NCBI GenBank assembly: GCA_033065855.1
Contig: JAVXUO010001829.1
Coordinates: forward strand, 42,064 to 106,063
Direction: 5' to 3'
Length of the DNA stretch: 64,000 nucleotides
Source of the DNA: Escallonia rubra
Lineage: Eukaryota > Streptophyta > Magnoliopsida > Escalloniales > Escalloniaceae
The translations under genes and the position numbers were made by a program. Each line of letters starts with the position of its first letter. The first letter of the stretch is position 1. Under the pieces are notes generated by a model, which did not search any database, was not told where the DNA came from, and worked only from the letters and a program-made list of their open reading frames with translations. Positions 22,738 through 35,700 of the stretch are shown one piece after another.

Positions 22738-23923
22738 GGGTTAATTACACCTATGTCCCTGAGGTTATGGTATAATTACAGGTAGGGACAATATTTCGGA
22801 CAAATTACACTTATGTCTGTTGACCGAACGGAATACAAAAATACATAACGGATATGACAAAAAGACTTGAATGCCCCTGACTTTGACATAAAATTTTTGA
22901 AATGTCACCCATCTCTCTTCTCCCCAAATTGCCCAATATATTGTGCAACCCTAATTAGGGCGGAAAAAAGGGGAAATCAGGAAATGGCAGGGGAGCGGTG
23001 AACGGGGAACGTGGGGGATGTGGTGTCACCAACTGCACCACTGAGGAACTGACGATGCCACCGCCGTCACCTCACGACAGCCCCATCGCCCTCATCGACG
23101 CCACCACCTCCACGTCACAACCCTGGTCAGCCGTCTTCTAAGTTGAAGACATTGATATCTTCATCTCCACGTCGCAGCCGTGGTTAGCGAAGGTGAACAG
23201 AATCCGGCTTATCCGATGGAAGTCCGGGGATGTCATCGGTAAAAATGGCGAAAGTGAACAGAATCCGACTTATCCGATCACCAATGCATTTCAGATGTTC
23301 CCCGATGACCATTTCACCTCCCAAATTAAGCCTAAAAACTTGGAAATTAAACATCTTTGTAGGTATTCCCAAGGGAAACCGATAATACAGATCTTCGCAG
23401 TTGAAAGAGCCATCTTTTCGACTGAAAGAATTAGGGTTTTAAAACCTTAATTTGCATATTACGGTTTCAGATTGAGAAAAATTAGGTTTTGAAACCCTAA
23501 TTTGTGGATTGAGAAATTTTTTATACCCTAAGTTGCAGATTGAGCAATTTTCGATACCTAATTTATAGATTGAGATAATTTGAAACCCTAGCAGATGAAA
23601 AAAATTGATGAAAAAGACTAAACAAAGATAGGGAACAAACCAATCTTAGGGTTTTAAAACCCTAATCTTCAAATCAATGTTTGAAATTTTGATTTAAAAA
23701 TTTTAAAATTTATTCAGTATATACAGTACAAGGGTAGTATTGCCATTTTAAAAATATGTATTGATGACATCATTAAAAAAGTACACTTTTTGGACGGAAC
23801 CCTGACGGATGGACACGGCTGATATATTTTAAAAGTTTTTTGTCACGATATGTTACATTTTAAAACTTGTTGTCCTTGACCGTAATTATACCATAACCTC
23901 AGGGACATAGGTGTAATTAGCCC
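22738..23923. mobile_element. Non-autonomous Mutator-like element (1.19 kb)
   Basis: The ends read GGGTTAATTACACCTATGTC at the left and the inverse of GGGCTAATTACACCTATGTC at the right. The flanking 9-bp duplication (TACAACTTT / TATAACTTT) has one mismatch, at 22729-22737 and 23924-23932. The arms are more diverged than in the 15.5-kb element, so the insertion is older. The interior has a GTGAACAGAATCCG duplication (23192, 23254) and, at 23420-23690, imperfect repeats of about 50 bp carrying AAACCCTAATTT. No transposase is present. It landed at the 3' end of the LINE remnant. Confidence 0.88.
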
Positions 23924-23932
23924 TATAACTTT

Positions 23933-26315
23933 TAATGTAAATATTTTTAATACTTCACCAAAAAAATCATACATTTCCTTTCTTCATGAGCGATAGCATC
24001 CAAGTACTAGTACAGCCACTAGCCACCTATATTTTAGCGCCCATCACAATGTTGCTCACTTGCTCGTCACCACTACCCCCGCGGATTCAAACCCCTTAAT
24101 GGAGTATTTGAATAATATTGTCTTTTATACGATTTGCTAGAGTTGCAGTAAGAGTGCTATTGATGTAAGCAGATAACTGTCGAAAGTCCGAGTGGGGGCT
24201 TAGGCCTGGATTGAGAGATGTGGTGATCCCAGCTCGATTGACGAGCTAGGTGAATTGTCTTTATTGGGTATGTGTTTGGGAATAGTCGAAATCTGATAAT
24301 GAAGGAATGTATAAGTAAATGCGGGGTGGATAGAAAAGAGATAAGTAAGAACTTTTCCAAAACAGGTTTGTAAGAACTGACAGTCGTCAATAAAAGTTTT
24401 TACAGTCGGCACTGCACAGTGCCCAAGATTAAAGATTGGGGCAGAACCAGGGATTCAGGCCCACTTCGGTTCAGTGATTATGAGATCTGGATAGAGTTCT
24501 GAAATTCGATCGAAACATGATATGGGATTTAGGGGAGCGCAGGGTGAAGGTGCTCGATCAGTTAAGGGTACTAGAGTTAAACCATTGAATAATTTTGGAG
24601 TTTGATCTACAGAGAGTATTGGTTAGGGTGGCGAGTCAGATTTTTCGACCACCCATGTGGTAGGTGTGAGAGAAGTCAAAGTGGTAAGATATGTAATAAA
24701 ATAATCGGATGACATGTGAGAATGAAGTTTTCGGGAAATGATTGTTGTTAAGGCTGAAAGTTTGGCTGAGAATACGATAGGAAATCTTGAATTATATTTT
24801 GTTATTTTGTTCGTTCTTTTGATTGTTGAATTCAAAGACGACCTAATTAAATGTCAGCTTACACTGAGACGTCAGAGAAGCTGTCATTCTGATTGAGCCG
24901 TCTTATTCCTTTTTCGGATATTTATCTGTTCCTTTGAATCTATTGGGCTTGATAGGGTAGTATCTGACCCACTGATCATGGGAAAGCTACGAATCATATT
25001 AAAGACCAATAACTCCTTCCGCTTTTGATTGTTAGTCGCTGGGTTGACCTTGTTTTGTCAGACCCAAATTATCGTTTCTGTGTCCGTCGTTTCTTCTGTA
25101 ATGTCACAAAATTTTGTTGTGAACCCCGAGAGCGAACATGGATGATTTTGTTAAAGATTTTTGTATTTGGATTGTATGGTTGCTATTATTACTATCATTA
25201 TTTGCATAGTTTCCCTTACCTGGATATGAGGTTAGGTAGATTCCTAAGCCTCAGATAACCTGTGAGCGAGAGTAGATTCTGAGAATGTGAATTAGGGTTG
25301 GATAAGTTGTTCGATGATCCGATATAAGATGGAGATCTGAGCTGAATGGGTGATGATAAACCGTATGTTATTTGCTTTTAGGAACTGAAGGATCCTAACG
25401 TTTTAACTAAAATAGATGATTGAAGGATAAGGTTATAAGATTTTTGAAAATAAGGTGACTGTGAATCAGAAGTGATATGATAATTTAGGGCTTTAAACTT
25501 TGGTAGAAGTGCAAGGCACGTAAATGCAAAATTATATTTTGCGTTGTGTTAAGATAACACACCTCTCTGTAATGACTCCGGTAATGGTTTGGACCATTTG
25601 ATTTAAGGCACCAGAGTATGCAATGAACTCATAGTAACTATAGTTTTCAGTCATTCTGTGAAGTGTATGCGGAACCGTAAGTATGCAATACAAAGCTATG
25701 TTAAGACGACATGTCCCTAGGTGATGAACTTGATAATAATTTGGACTCGTTGTTTTGAGGTATTAGAGTGTGTAGTGAAAGCTTAGTGGCGACAATTTTT
25801 GTCTTTGATTGATTATCTCTGTTGGTGATTGCGAGGTATAAGTGCTTATAAGAATTGATTACCCTACCCATGTTAGCTTGGGTAAACCGCAGGTCAGGGT
25901 TGACCATCGTTGAATATTTCGATACGCCTTAAGCTTAAAGTGAGCTTACAAATATTAAGTAAGTTGTACAAAGGATAAAATTTCTGGTATATTATTGTAA
26001 GGTGCAGTAAAAGTTCGTCGTATTAGAGCTTCACTTGATCTGTGGATATGCACGGAATTCGGAGTGGTGTAAGCTCGGTTCAATAGGTTCTGGAAAAGTT
26101 AGAGCGAAGTGTTGGTCGGATAAGGTTTCAGTTCAGCGTTACGATTTAAATATAAATAGTTGCGTTCAAGTATTCGTGGAATAAGAATTTGGGTGCGAAG
26201 CTGAATGTAGCTCAGCTAATATATGATACTCATTCGAACAAGGCAACGAAGCGTAGTGCCTAGACGTTATAAGTGATTGAATATCTGCGAGCAAATTTCG
26301 AGGACGAAATTTTAT
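23933..26315. other. Non-coding region 5' of the LTR, probably degraded internal retrotransposon sequence
   Basis: No gag or pol domain is readable in any frame; the longest frames are about 77 codons. The last 30 bases (TTTCGAGGACGAAATTTTAT at about 26296-26315) match the typical end of Ty3 chromovirus internal regions, just before the polypurine tract. I infer that the region is at least partly the decayed or non-coding internal part of that element. The 5' LTR was not found in the window. Confidence 0.45.
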
Positions 26316-26328
26316 AAGAGGGGAAGAA
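26316..26328 (+). other. Polypurine tract of a Ty3-type retrotransposon
   Basis: AAGAGGGGAAGAA lies directly against the TG that begins the LTR at 26329. This is the expected position for plus-strand DNA priming, and it fixes the element's orientation as plus. Confidence 0.8.
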
Positions 26329-28689
26329 TGTAATATCCCGAACTTCGAGAGCCGGTTAAATAGCCATTCGTGACCCGAAAGAATAAACGGGCGTTAATTT
26401 TGGGCAATGCTCGAGTATTAGTAGAGTATCAACGCTTAAAATAATTTTGGGGTAAAAATGTAATTTTTGAAATTTTGGGGGTATTTTCATAATTTGGGGG
26501 TATTTTCATAAACGGGTGTGTGCTTTGATTATGAACAGTGAGTGTAAGTGTCGCTAAAGATAAATTTATCCCAGTAGTTCTTTATGAATTTTTAAAATAT
26601 GTCTAGAGACCTATTTGGACAAAGTTTAAAACTGTAACCCCATATAGTTTTACAAGATCTACGCTCTGGAATTGTTTGAGAATTTTCGGGGTCTGCGAAG
26701 GGTGCTAAATTGGGGTATCGATTAAAGACAATTATCGAATTATTTAGCATAGCAAACCAAACATTTTTAATCTGAAATTTTTATAGAAATCTTATTTTAC
26801 TGATATGATTCATATTCTAAAATATCGGGCCATTCTGAGGCCAATAGGTATTTTTCGCGAAACTGACCTTTTAGCGCTCGGTCCGGACACTGGTTCGGGA
26901 TTTTCGGGTGAAAAATCTCTAAAATACTTTCTATGCCAGAAATGATATTAGGATGCTTTAAATAACATTTTAAGATGTTTTTTGGATTTTTCCGGTGCCG
27001 GAAACCCCTAGGGGCATTTTGGTAATTTGCCACCCCAAAGGGGTATTTTGTTAATTTGACCTAAGAAAGGGATTTTTGCGTAGATTGACATAAAATGAGG
27101 TTATTTGGATAATTATACTTAGGGGAATGTCGTTTGGGCAGTTTAAGAGTACGATGGGTGTTTTTGGTAATTTTACACCCTAGGGGCGTTTTAGTAATTT
27201 TACATACCCAGTGAGGGAGGTTCATCTTGGGAGTTGTGTGAGTCTGTATTAATTTTATAATATCGTAGTGTAGGCTGTATTCTGATGATTCGATAATTCC
27301 ATTTAGGTTAAAGCTAAAGACTTTCCGGTTAGGATAAGCTAGCTGCGGATGCAGGTAAGGGATTCTATCTGAACCCTGGGTAAGGACTTTTGTCTGAACC
27401 CTTATTTGATAACTCGTACTTGTAAGTACTCCTTTGAATTACTTACGACTAATGTCGAACTCTGAATTGTGTATTGCTATCAGCATGTTATTGCCCAGAA
27501 ACCCCAATATTGAACCTGAATCGATTATTTGGAAATCTTGTGATGCTCGCATGTATTTCATGCTGAGTAAATCTGATAATTCTTTGTATCCCATTCTTCC
27601 GAATTGTTATGCCCAAATCCGATAATCGTTTTGATACTTATTGTGATTTTCTTCTGAAAATTCTGAATGATGACTTATTTTGATATGTTATGGTTATTGA
27701 AATCTGATCTGATTCTGGTGAAAATTCTGCTTTCTTCTGAAAATTCTGAATGCTGACTTTATGTCAGTATGGTTATTGTTATTGGAATCCGAATTGATTT
27801 CGGTGATTGAGCTTAGATTAAAGCTCATTGATATTGTTGATTTTATGTGTTGACCTGGGTTTCCGTTCTGTGGGAGGGCGTAATAAGGCTGGTCTGAATC
27901 CTGCAGGAAAAGCAGGCTAGTACCCAAGTGGACTAGAAATTATTCTGGTACATCATGCATGTGTACACTTTTGTGCTTTACCGGAATGGCATTGCAATCA
28001 CCCAGGATCAACGTTGATTTTTTATTTTATCTGCTCTGTATACTACCGTGACTGTTACGGAAATCTGAAAAGTATTATCTGAAATGATTTGTACTTCTGT
28101 TGAAATCCTTTGGAAAATCTTCATTGTTTTCTGAAAATGATCTGTTATTGATTGATTTGGAATCCGTCGTGTTTGTTCTGGTTTATTTTGGTATCTATTT
28201 CTGATGAGTTTTGACCCTTTTGAAAAACATTGAGTTTTTTTACCATTTGAAGTATTCTGGGAAGTTTCATCAGTTGGATTCTTCGGAATCGCTTGTAATC
28301 CTGTTGCTAGTCCTTGTGTGACCTTACTGAGCTCTCAAAAGCTCACCCTTCGTTTGATTCCCTTCTGTAGGTTTTGATCAACAGTAGATTGCTCGGGAAT
28401 GGGGTTTAGAATCTGTGTGAGATTCCGATGAGCCCACCACTACTGTATGGTAAGACCCCTGCGTGGGTCAGTACTGTCACTTTGTTCTTAGGAATTTGAA
28501 TTTTGAAGAACCTAAGCTGTTGTAATAATTTAAGCTAAGCAGTTTGTGATCTAGTATTTCTGAGAAATCTGAGTTGATGTTGAATTAGATGATTTGGAAT
28601 ATATGTTAGTGACAGGTTTGATGTGATTCGGTAGGTTCACGACCCGGGAGTTCGGGGCGGCGGAGCTCCGGATTTCCGGGGGCGTTACA
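26329..28689 (+). mobile_element. 3' LTR of a Ty3/gypsy (Tekay/Del-like chromovirus) retrotransposon
   Basis: The 2.36-kb block starts TGTAATATCCCG and ends CGGGGGCGTTACA, giving TGTAA/TTACA terminal inversions. A polypurine tract abuts its left side and a FEDEIL-like pol end lies just upstream. Length and ends fit Tekay/Del LTRs. It contains no genes; small frames (for example 26797-27033) are non-coding. A local imperfect duplication with TTCTGAAAATTCTGAATG lies near 27650 and 27735. The five bases after the end are CGGGA, which would be the target duplication, but the partner is outside the window or lost. Confidence 0.82.
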
Positions 28690-31419
28690 CGGGAGGTTGA
28701 TCTTGAGCTTGAAATGTACAGTTATTTAACTATGTGAATTTGTGTTGAGAACTTGAGATATTGAGATTTTATTCCAATGTGTTTTTTTTTTTAGAATAGA
28801 AAAGTTTTTTAGAAAGAAAAGAAAATTGGCAGAATCCTCGCAGTCTAATCAAAATGAGTGTGGAAATCAAGACAATATTCTACAGTCTCAAATTCTAACA
28901 ACGGACAAGGCTCCTATTGTGTATCAGGATGTTGATTCCGGTCATTCAAGCAGAACTCGTGATGGGTTCAACTCTGATGAGCTTATTACTATCATGGGTT
29001 GCGTCCGAATATTATGGATTATAGTCCTAATATTAGAGATAAAGTTAGACGAGCGTATTGGTCGAAAGGTCCTTGCTAACTACGTAACCACAATTTTCTA
29101 TTTACACAATTCGGGAAATAATCTCATCATTTTGTTTCTTCTTGGTTTGACCGTCAAACGAGTTGGTTGGAGTATAGTGTAGCAAAAGATGAAGCATATT
29201 GCTTATGTTGCTACTTATTCAAAAGTGCTCATGGGGAGCAAGATGGTGGTGGTACTTTTGTCGGCCATGGTTTTAAAGATTGGAGAAAGAGGAAATATTT
29301 CGCAAAATATGTTGGAGAAGTCAATATTGCACACAACCTTGCTTTAAACAAGTGTCAAGCATTTGATAACCCGAAGCAGTGTATTGAAGTAGTTTTGTCT
29401 AAGCAAACAGATAAAAGTAACGTTCAATACCGTACTCGCTTGACTGCATCAATTGATGTCCTTCGGTTGCTCTTACGTCAAGATTTGTCTTTCTGTGGGC
29501 ATGATAAATCTAACGAATCTGAGAATCTGGGAAATTTTTTAGAACTTTTAGACTTCCTTCTAGATCACAATGAGAGTGTGACAAAATCATGTTGTCAAAT
29601 GTTCTTCAAAATCTCAAATTGACATCACCAAAAGTTCAGAAAGAAATTGTTAGTGTCATTGCTGAAGAAATAAGAGATGCAATTGTTGGAGACATGAAAA
29701 CTGAATTATTTTCCATTTTAGTTGACGAGTGTCGTGATGTCTCTGTCAAAGAATAAATTGGAATTGTCTTGAGATATGTGGATAAAAGAGGACGTGTCGT
29801 TGAACGTTTTATTAGTATTGTCCATGTTGCAAATACAGCTGCCTTATCACTGAAAAGTGCAATTGATAGTCTATTTTCAACACATGAATTGTGTATTTCA
29901 AGAGTTCGTGAACAAGGTTATGACAGAGCAAGCAATATACAAGGTGAATTCAATGGTCTTAAAACTTTAATCCAAAGGGAGAATGAAAGTGCTTATTATA
30001 TTCATTCATTTGCTCTTCAACTTCAGCTAACTCTTGTAGCCGTTGCGAAAAAATCTTCTCAGATTTCATTACTCTTTAATTTGGTTACTAATCAAGTAAA
30101 CACCGTGGGAGTCTCATACAAACAAAGAGATGCTCTTCAATAAAGTGAAGTCGTTAGACTTGCTCATGCCCTTGAGAGTGGTGATATCGCTAGTGGTTAG
30201 GGTTTATATTAGGAACATGGCATCAAAAGAGAAGGAAAGACCCGTTGGGGATCACATTATGGTGCATTATTGAATTTAATTCATATGTTTGCTTTAGTGA
30301 TAGACATGCTTAATAAGGTTGTTGACGATGCTACAGATTATGATTAGAGAGGTGAAGCATTGAGCCTTTTGAATTCGGTGCCAACTTATGATTTGCTTTT
30401 AACATGCATCTAATGAGAATTATTTTGGGGATAACGAATGAACTTTCACAAGCATTGCAAAAAGAAAGATTAAAACATTGTGAATGCAATGAATTTGGTA
30501 AGAATAACAAAGCAATAATTGCAGAGCTTGAGAGATGATGGGTGGGAAGACTTGTTGGAAGAGGTTTCACAATTTTGTGTAAAATACGAAATTGAAGTAT
30601 TGGGTATGAGTGCCCGCGGAGACGAAAAAGTAATGCTAAAGAATGTACAAATCTTTACCACTATCATTGATTTGCAAATCAGTGAGTTGAATAATCGTTT
30701 CAATAAGGTAACTACAGAGTTGCTTATTTGTATGGCATGTCTTGTTCCAAGTGGTGATTTTTCTTTTTTAATAAGCAAAAATTGATACGTCTTGCACAAT
30801 TTTATCTATATGAATGTTCCATGCTAGAGCTTAAGATACTTAAAAGTCAGCTCGAGACTTATATTATGGATGTGCGGTCCTGTGAAAAACTTTATGATGT
30901 AAAGGGAATTAGTGAACTTGCTATGAAGTTAGTTGAGTTGAAAAAGGATGTGATATATTCATTGGTGTACTTGCTTATGATATTGGTCTTACTCTTACCT
31001 GTTGCAACTGCTACTGTGGAAAGAGCTTTCTCTGCAATGAAGATAATAAAGACTCGACTTCGGAATCGCATGAGAGATGAATGGATGAATGATAGTTTAA
31101 TTTGCTACATTGAGAAAAATGTCTTCAAAACTATTGGGAATGAGGCTATTTTCAAGCGCTACCAATCTTCGGAGTCTCATCGAGTAATAATTTAGTACTT
31201 TCGTTTGTAAACACTTGAATATCTAATTTGTATTTGCTTTTGTGTGTGTGTGTTGTACTTGTAAAGAGTCTTTAATGACTCTCGTAAAACTTAATAGTAC
31301 ATCTTGTATACTTTTTAAGTGCACTTTGTTTTTGTCTATTATTTTACTAATAAATTTTTTTTAGTAAATTCGATATATTTTTTGCATCCCCCTGAAAAGA
31401 AATCATGATTCCGCTACTG
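28690..31419 (+). mobile_element. Remnant of an autonomous hAT element, 5' end missing
   Basis: The right end, read inverted, is CAGTAGCGGAATCATGATTT, a recognisable hAT terminus. It is followed by an A/T-rich subterminal region typical of plant hATs, ending at 31419. No matching CAGTGGCGGA-like left end is seen before the transposase. Instead, the LTR stops at 28689 and the transposase begins within 140 bp. Either the retrotransposon inserted into the hAT 5' region or a deletion joined them. Confidence 0.65.
28826..31195 (+). pseudogene. Broken hAT transposase (TTF/ZMYM1-like zinc finger, DUF4371, hAT C-terminal domain)
   Basis: The plus-strand reading moves between frames but gives the domain order of plant TTF-type-finger hAT transposases. 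After an N-terminal head, an RPNI-DY-PNIRD-VRRAYW region (about 29005-29065) leads into a finger with CLCCYLFK (about 29197-29220) and FVGHGFKDWRKR (29257-29294). DUF4371 segments follow: IAEEIRDAIVGDM and LFSILVDECRDVS at about 29660-29750, then GYDRASNIQGEFNGL at about 29918-29962. A WGSHYGALLNL block lies near 30246-30278. The C-terminal dimerisation domain contains LLPVATATVERAFSAMK (about 30990-31042). Internal stops (for example near 29754) and frameshifts disable it. The protein may have been functional once; the damage looks old. Confidence 0.88.
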
Positions 31420-32713
31420 CCTGAATAAGAAAGCAAAGATCCTTACGAGGGTTGGTTGGTTGAGGAGATCGCACTGTTGAACGCCTTCATGTTTATTATC
31501 AGACCTAAATTCTCTCATTAGATGAAGAGGCTGTGTGTTTGGGGCGCGGGTTGGTGGGATTTAAGGGTGCGGTGATTCTGTGAAGTGTTGAGGATGTTTT
31601 GTTCGAGTTGTGGTGGTCATCAAGGGATTTGCTTGGGATCATTCGAAGTAGTGAAAGAGGTGAGTGGCCGTGAGTTGCAAATTAGCTGACAGATGGGACG
31701 AAACGTAGATGTGTTGACTGGGGTTTAGATATGTTAAATCCATGATGATGATGCTGATGATGATGAGGGTTTGTTCATTTGACTATGGTTGTTCTTTTTC
31801 TTTATACCACGTCTCGTGAAGTGTAATAAGAATAAATCTCAATAGCGCTAAGTGCAATCAACCTTATGGAGTCTAATGTTCCTATCACAACATTTCAAAT
31901 CCTAAATTTAGGTTGAGTCGTGTTCTTATAACTCTGTTTAAGAAGTCAAATGTCTCTCTCATATGGGATAGAGGCTCTTGTTGTTGTGTTTAAGTGCCTT
32001 CTCGTGTCCAATGGAAGGGTTCAAAACTAAAACTGAGACACCAACTTTTAAACTGAAATTTTCCTTTCTGTGAAATTCTTTGATAGTCTTTTGAAAAATT
32101 AAGCTACAGCAAAAATAGTGAATAAATTCGATGTTTACATATATTAAATCTGTAACGAGTAAAATTCAATGTAGAGTAGATATTATATTCTCAAATCCTC
32201 CTTTAACCAATGTTTTGTTTTATAAATCAGCAAATTCAGGCATTTTGAAATGCTCCCCCATGTGCCCTACAACGGAATATAACAATTTTTACGGACAACT
32301 TACTAAGTTTTAACGACACTTGCAAGAAATGCTTTTCTTGGAGGGAAAAAAGTTAGAAGATTTTAGCGACACCCAAAATATATTTTGAAGTTCTAGTTTC
32401 CTACGTTCACGTATGGAGGAGAGTGGAGACGAATGGACGACATTGGCCTAACTCTATCGTCTATTTTTAAACTGATAAAGCCAAAAAAGTACTACGTAAT
32501 CAATGCTATTCTCGACAACACCATCATAAATTCTAGAATGTAACGAGAAATCAAGATATCAAAAGCACATGCATATCATACTCTCTTTTCCCCGGCGATT
32601 ACATGGTAACTTGACCCAACCTTAGAAGATATTTTTGTCTTTTACTTTTATTTCCTCCTTTGATGTATGAAATCTAGAGGAGTTGTGCCCTTAACTTGAA
32701 ATAGAAGTTCTTC
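31420..32713. other. Spacer downstream of MATE gene 2
   Basis: AT-rich sequence with no recognised coding or repeat feature. The last few hundred bases should contain the 3' untranslated region and polyadenylation signals of the gene that ends at 32714. Confidence 0.5.
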
Positions 32714-35700
32714 TTACTTCTTCAAAAGTGGTTTTCTCTTGTCGTCGTCCCACTTATCCAACCTCTTCATAGCGTCTTCCACCTGAATTAAAGCAAATAA
32801 TCATGTTTGAAACGTAAAAAATATAAGACCTATGTGATTAGAATTATTGAATAAGGTTTACCTCTTTGTTCCAATCCGTTCGAAATGTGATCCATAATAG
32901 GATCATTGTTTGTATCACTGTGCCACCTATCATTCCTGACCATATTCCCTGCACAAACATAAGGAATGACATAACGAACTAGGCTCTTTTATAGCAACTT
33001 TGCAACAAGAAGCATTTGGATTCCTATCGTTGACTTACTACGATGGCATATTTGAATCTTCCTTTTGACGTTGACTCTCAAGTGAAATGTTAACTCTCAA
33101 GTGAAGTGGACATCCAGAGTCGTGTATTAGAAACAGAGAGCCTCGGTCTTTCAAAGTACATATGGCTCACAATTTGTCATACTATTGATGAGTAAAAATA
33201 TGAGCTAAAAATTTTAAAATTATAGCATTTTCTAAAACAATTTAAACGAGATTTGCTTCTAATACCTCCATCAAAAAAGAAATGTAATAGAAAATATTTT
33301 CATGTTTTTCCTTTTAAGTAGATTGAGGCAAGAAGAAAATAATGCTATAGTAAAGTATGTTGAATTGAACAGTAAAGTATGTTGAATTGAACGCAAAAAC
33401 TCATCACAAACTAAAAGATTAGCATCCGAGTGTAACTTATCAATTGAGGTTTATTTAGAAGGTTGTCTCTTCTGCTGATAAGTTTTGGCGGATCATGTAA
33501 TTACGAAATTCTTGGCTGCAACTTGAATTTACTGTTACTAATCACTTTTAACAACTACTGTATTAATTTTCGTTGTATGAAAGTTATAATAAGAGGGTTA
33601 TGACTAGGATTGCAACCAAACTAAAAGTTCAGTCGTAAATAATTGCAAAGACTAAAGCTAAAGAATTACCTTAGCACCTAGCTTAAAATAAAAACCGAGT
33701 AGCGAACCCAATGGGACTCCAATCACATAATAGCAACCCACGTTCACGTACGCAACGAAAGTTTGCCATCCACATCCAACAGCCACACCTTCATGATTCA
33801 CATATATGTCATGCAAATTTAACAACATATGGTACCCTAATATCGTCACTAAAAGCAAAAAAAACCATTCTTAAGTGTGCTATAGAAGTGCCTAATAGAA
33901 CTCTTTTACTAATATTTCTGACTTATATTGGCACTTGTTATGGCACACTACTACGAGTTTTCTTGCTTACCGGACAAGACGGGTTGGACCCCATTCAGAG
34001 CTAGGGTTAGAGCTAGTAATGGACAGAGATCCGAGACGGCATTGGCCACAATCTCACCATCGGTGAAGCCATAGCTGATGACATCGCGTAGCGCAAGCAC
34101 TACTATCCCCGCAATCACAGAAATGACAATAGAGATCCATGTCACTGTTACCACAGAGAATGCAGCTGCCTTTGGATGTCCTGCTCCCAGTTCATTACTT
34201 ACTCTTACACTGCGCATCATTCAATCATGTTTCATGTTGTGTTACAATCACCATATGATGAAAGTTAGAAGGTAAAGGAAAAATTAAAATTTTACGAAAG
34301 TGATACTCCATTTGAGTTTTACTTTGAATATTTCAGCTCTATAAGTGTCACTAAAAGTGCTATATAACACCACTTAAAAGACCCTTGTCAACAAAAGTGG
34401 GGCTCAAATAATGAAAAGGGAAGCTCAAATATCAATCTTCGAATAGTATCCTTAATGTATCTTTAGCAACAAATAAAGTGCACAAATTATCTTTTTGGTA
34501 ACATAATAAAAAAATAAAAGCAGACAACATACCTTGCGGCTGCTTGGAATGCAATTGAGATCATAAAGACCCATCCTTGTACCGTCATGCTGTAGTCAAC
34601 ATGCACAAATTAAGTCGGTCAACACATGAGCCCTTAAATTGGCTACAAATAGAAAAGATTGTAGAACTGACCACTCAAAGAAACAACAAGGTGTTCCCCC
34701 AAAGAAGGAAATCAAAGAGAGCCATGCAAATTTTGATAAGCTTGTTGACATCAATGTAAGAGGGGGAACCACTTCTTTTCTATCCCCAAGACTTCATTGT
34801 TGATTAGAATATATCAGCGACAATCTATTTTTACCTTCAGTAACAATATTTGCAAAAAAAAAAAGAAGAAGAAGAAGAAGATTATTTGGTGCGGTAAATC
34901 CCCTCCCAACGTGACAACTTTTTGCATTCCCTTTTTCTTTTCAATGTTGCAGACGGATACGGTTAGAATTATTTACTTCGTTATTATAAATTGTTCTGAA
35001 ATGGTGATTCATTTTGATCCAAGTATTGAGAAAAAAAAAATTCTTTTGTAGCATTTTAAATTATCTTAACACTAATTATTAAGCCTAACTTGGGCCAGAT
35101 ATTGGTGGCCCAAATTAACCTTTTCTGATTTGAAAGGCAAAACAAGGCCTCACTTGTTTCTCTTACCAAATAGAAAGGGAATCCAGAGCCAATTCAGGAT
35201 TATCAACCAGCCCAGCCAGCAAAACCAGAATCTGAAAGTACCAATTCTCCAAACACAGCATCACCGCAGACCCAGCCGATAACTTGAAGAACTCCGGCAG
35301 GCCCGAGAAGGCCTTCAGGCTGAACCCGGCCCATGTATATTTGCACCGCTCGCTTTTCAATATGTAAACGAACTGGGCCACTACAATAATCCACCAGGAC
35401 AAACTCAACACCAGCGAAGCACCCAGCAACCCAAGCCCAATCTTGTACACCACAAGCCAGCTTAGCAAGAGATGCAAAACTAGTGTAGCTGCTGAGATGT
35501 ACGCACTTGGTGCCACGATACTCTGAGATTGTAGAAATTTCTGTATAGGCATGTTCACAGCGTACGCGAAGAGTTGAGGAATGAGGCCGAAGACGAAAAG
35601 GGCAGCGGCCGATGCGATACGTGGAGATTCGCCGAGCAAAATAAGGATTGGTTTGGAGAAAATGTAGATGAAACAAATGAAGACGCCCGTTATAGTGAGT

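Noticed and set aside
23420-23690. Interstitial telomere repeat
   Set aside because: AAACCCTAA-like words occur but within irregular ~50-bp units, not as uninterrupted 7-bp tandem repeats.
24157-25258. Short frames of about 77 codons as retrotransposon gag or pol
   Set aside because: No recognisable motif in any frame; the region is only assigned by its position before the polypurine tract.
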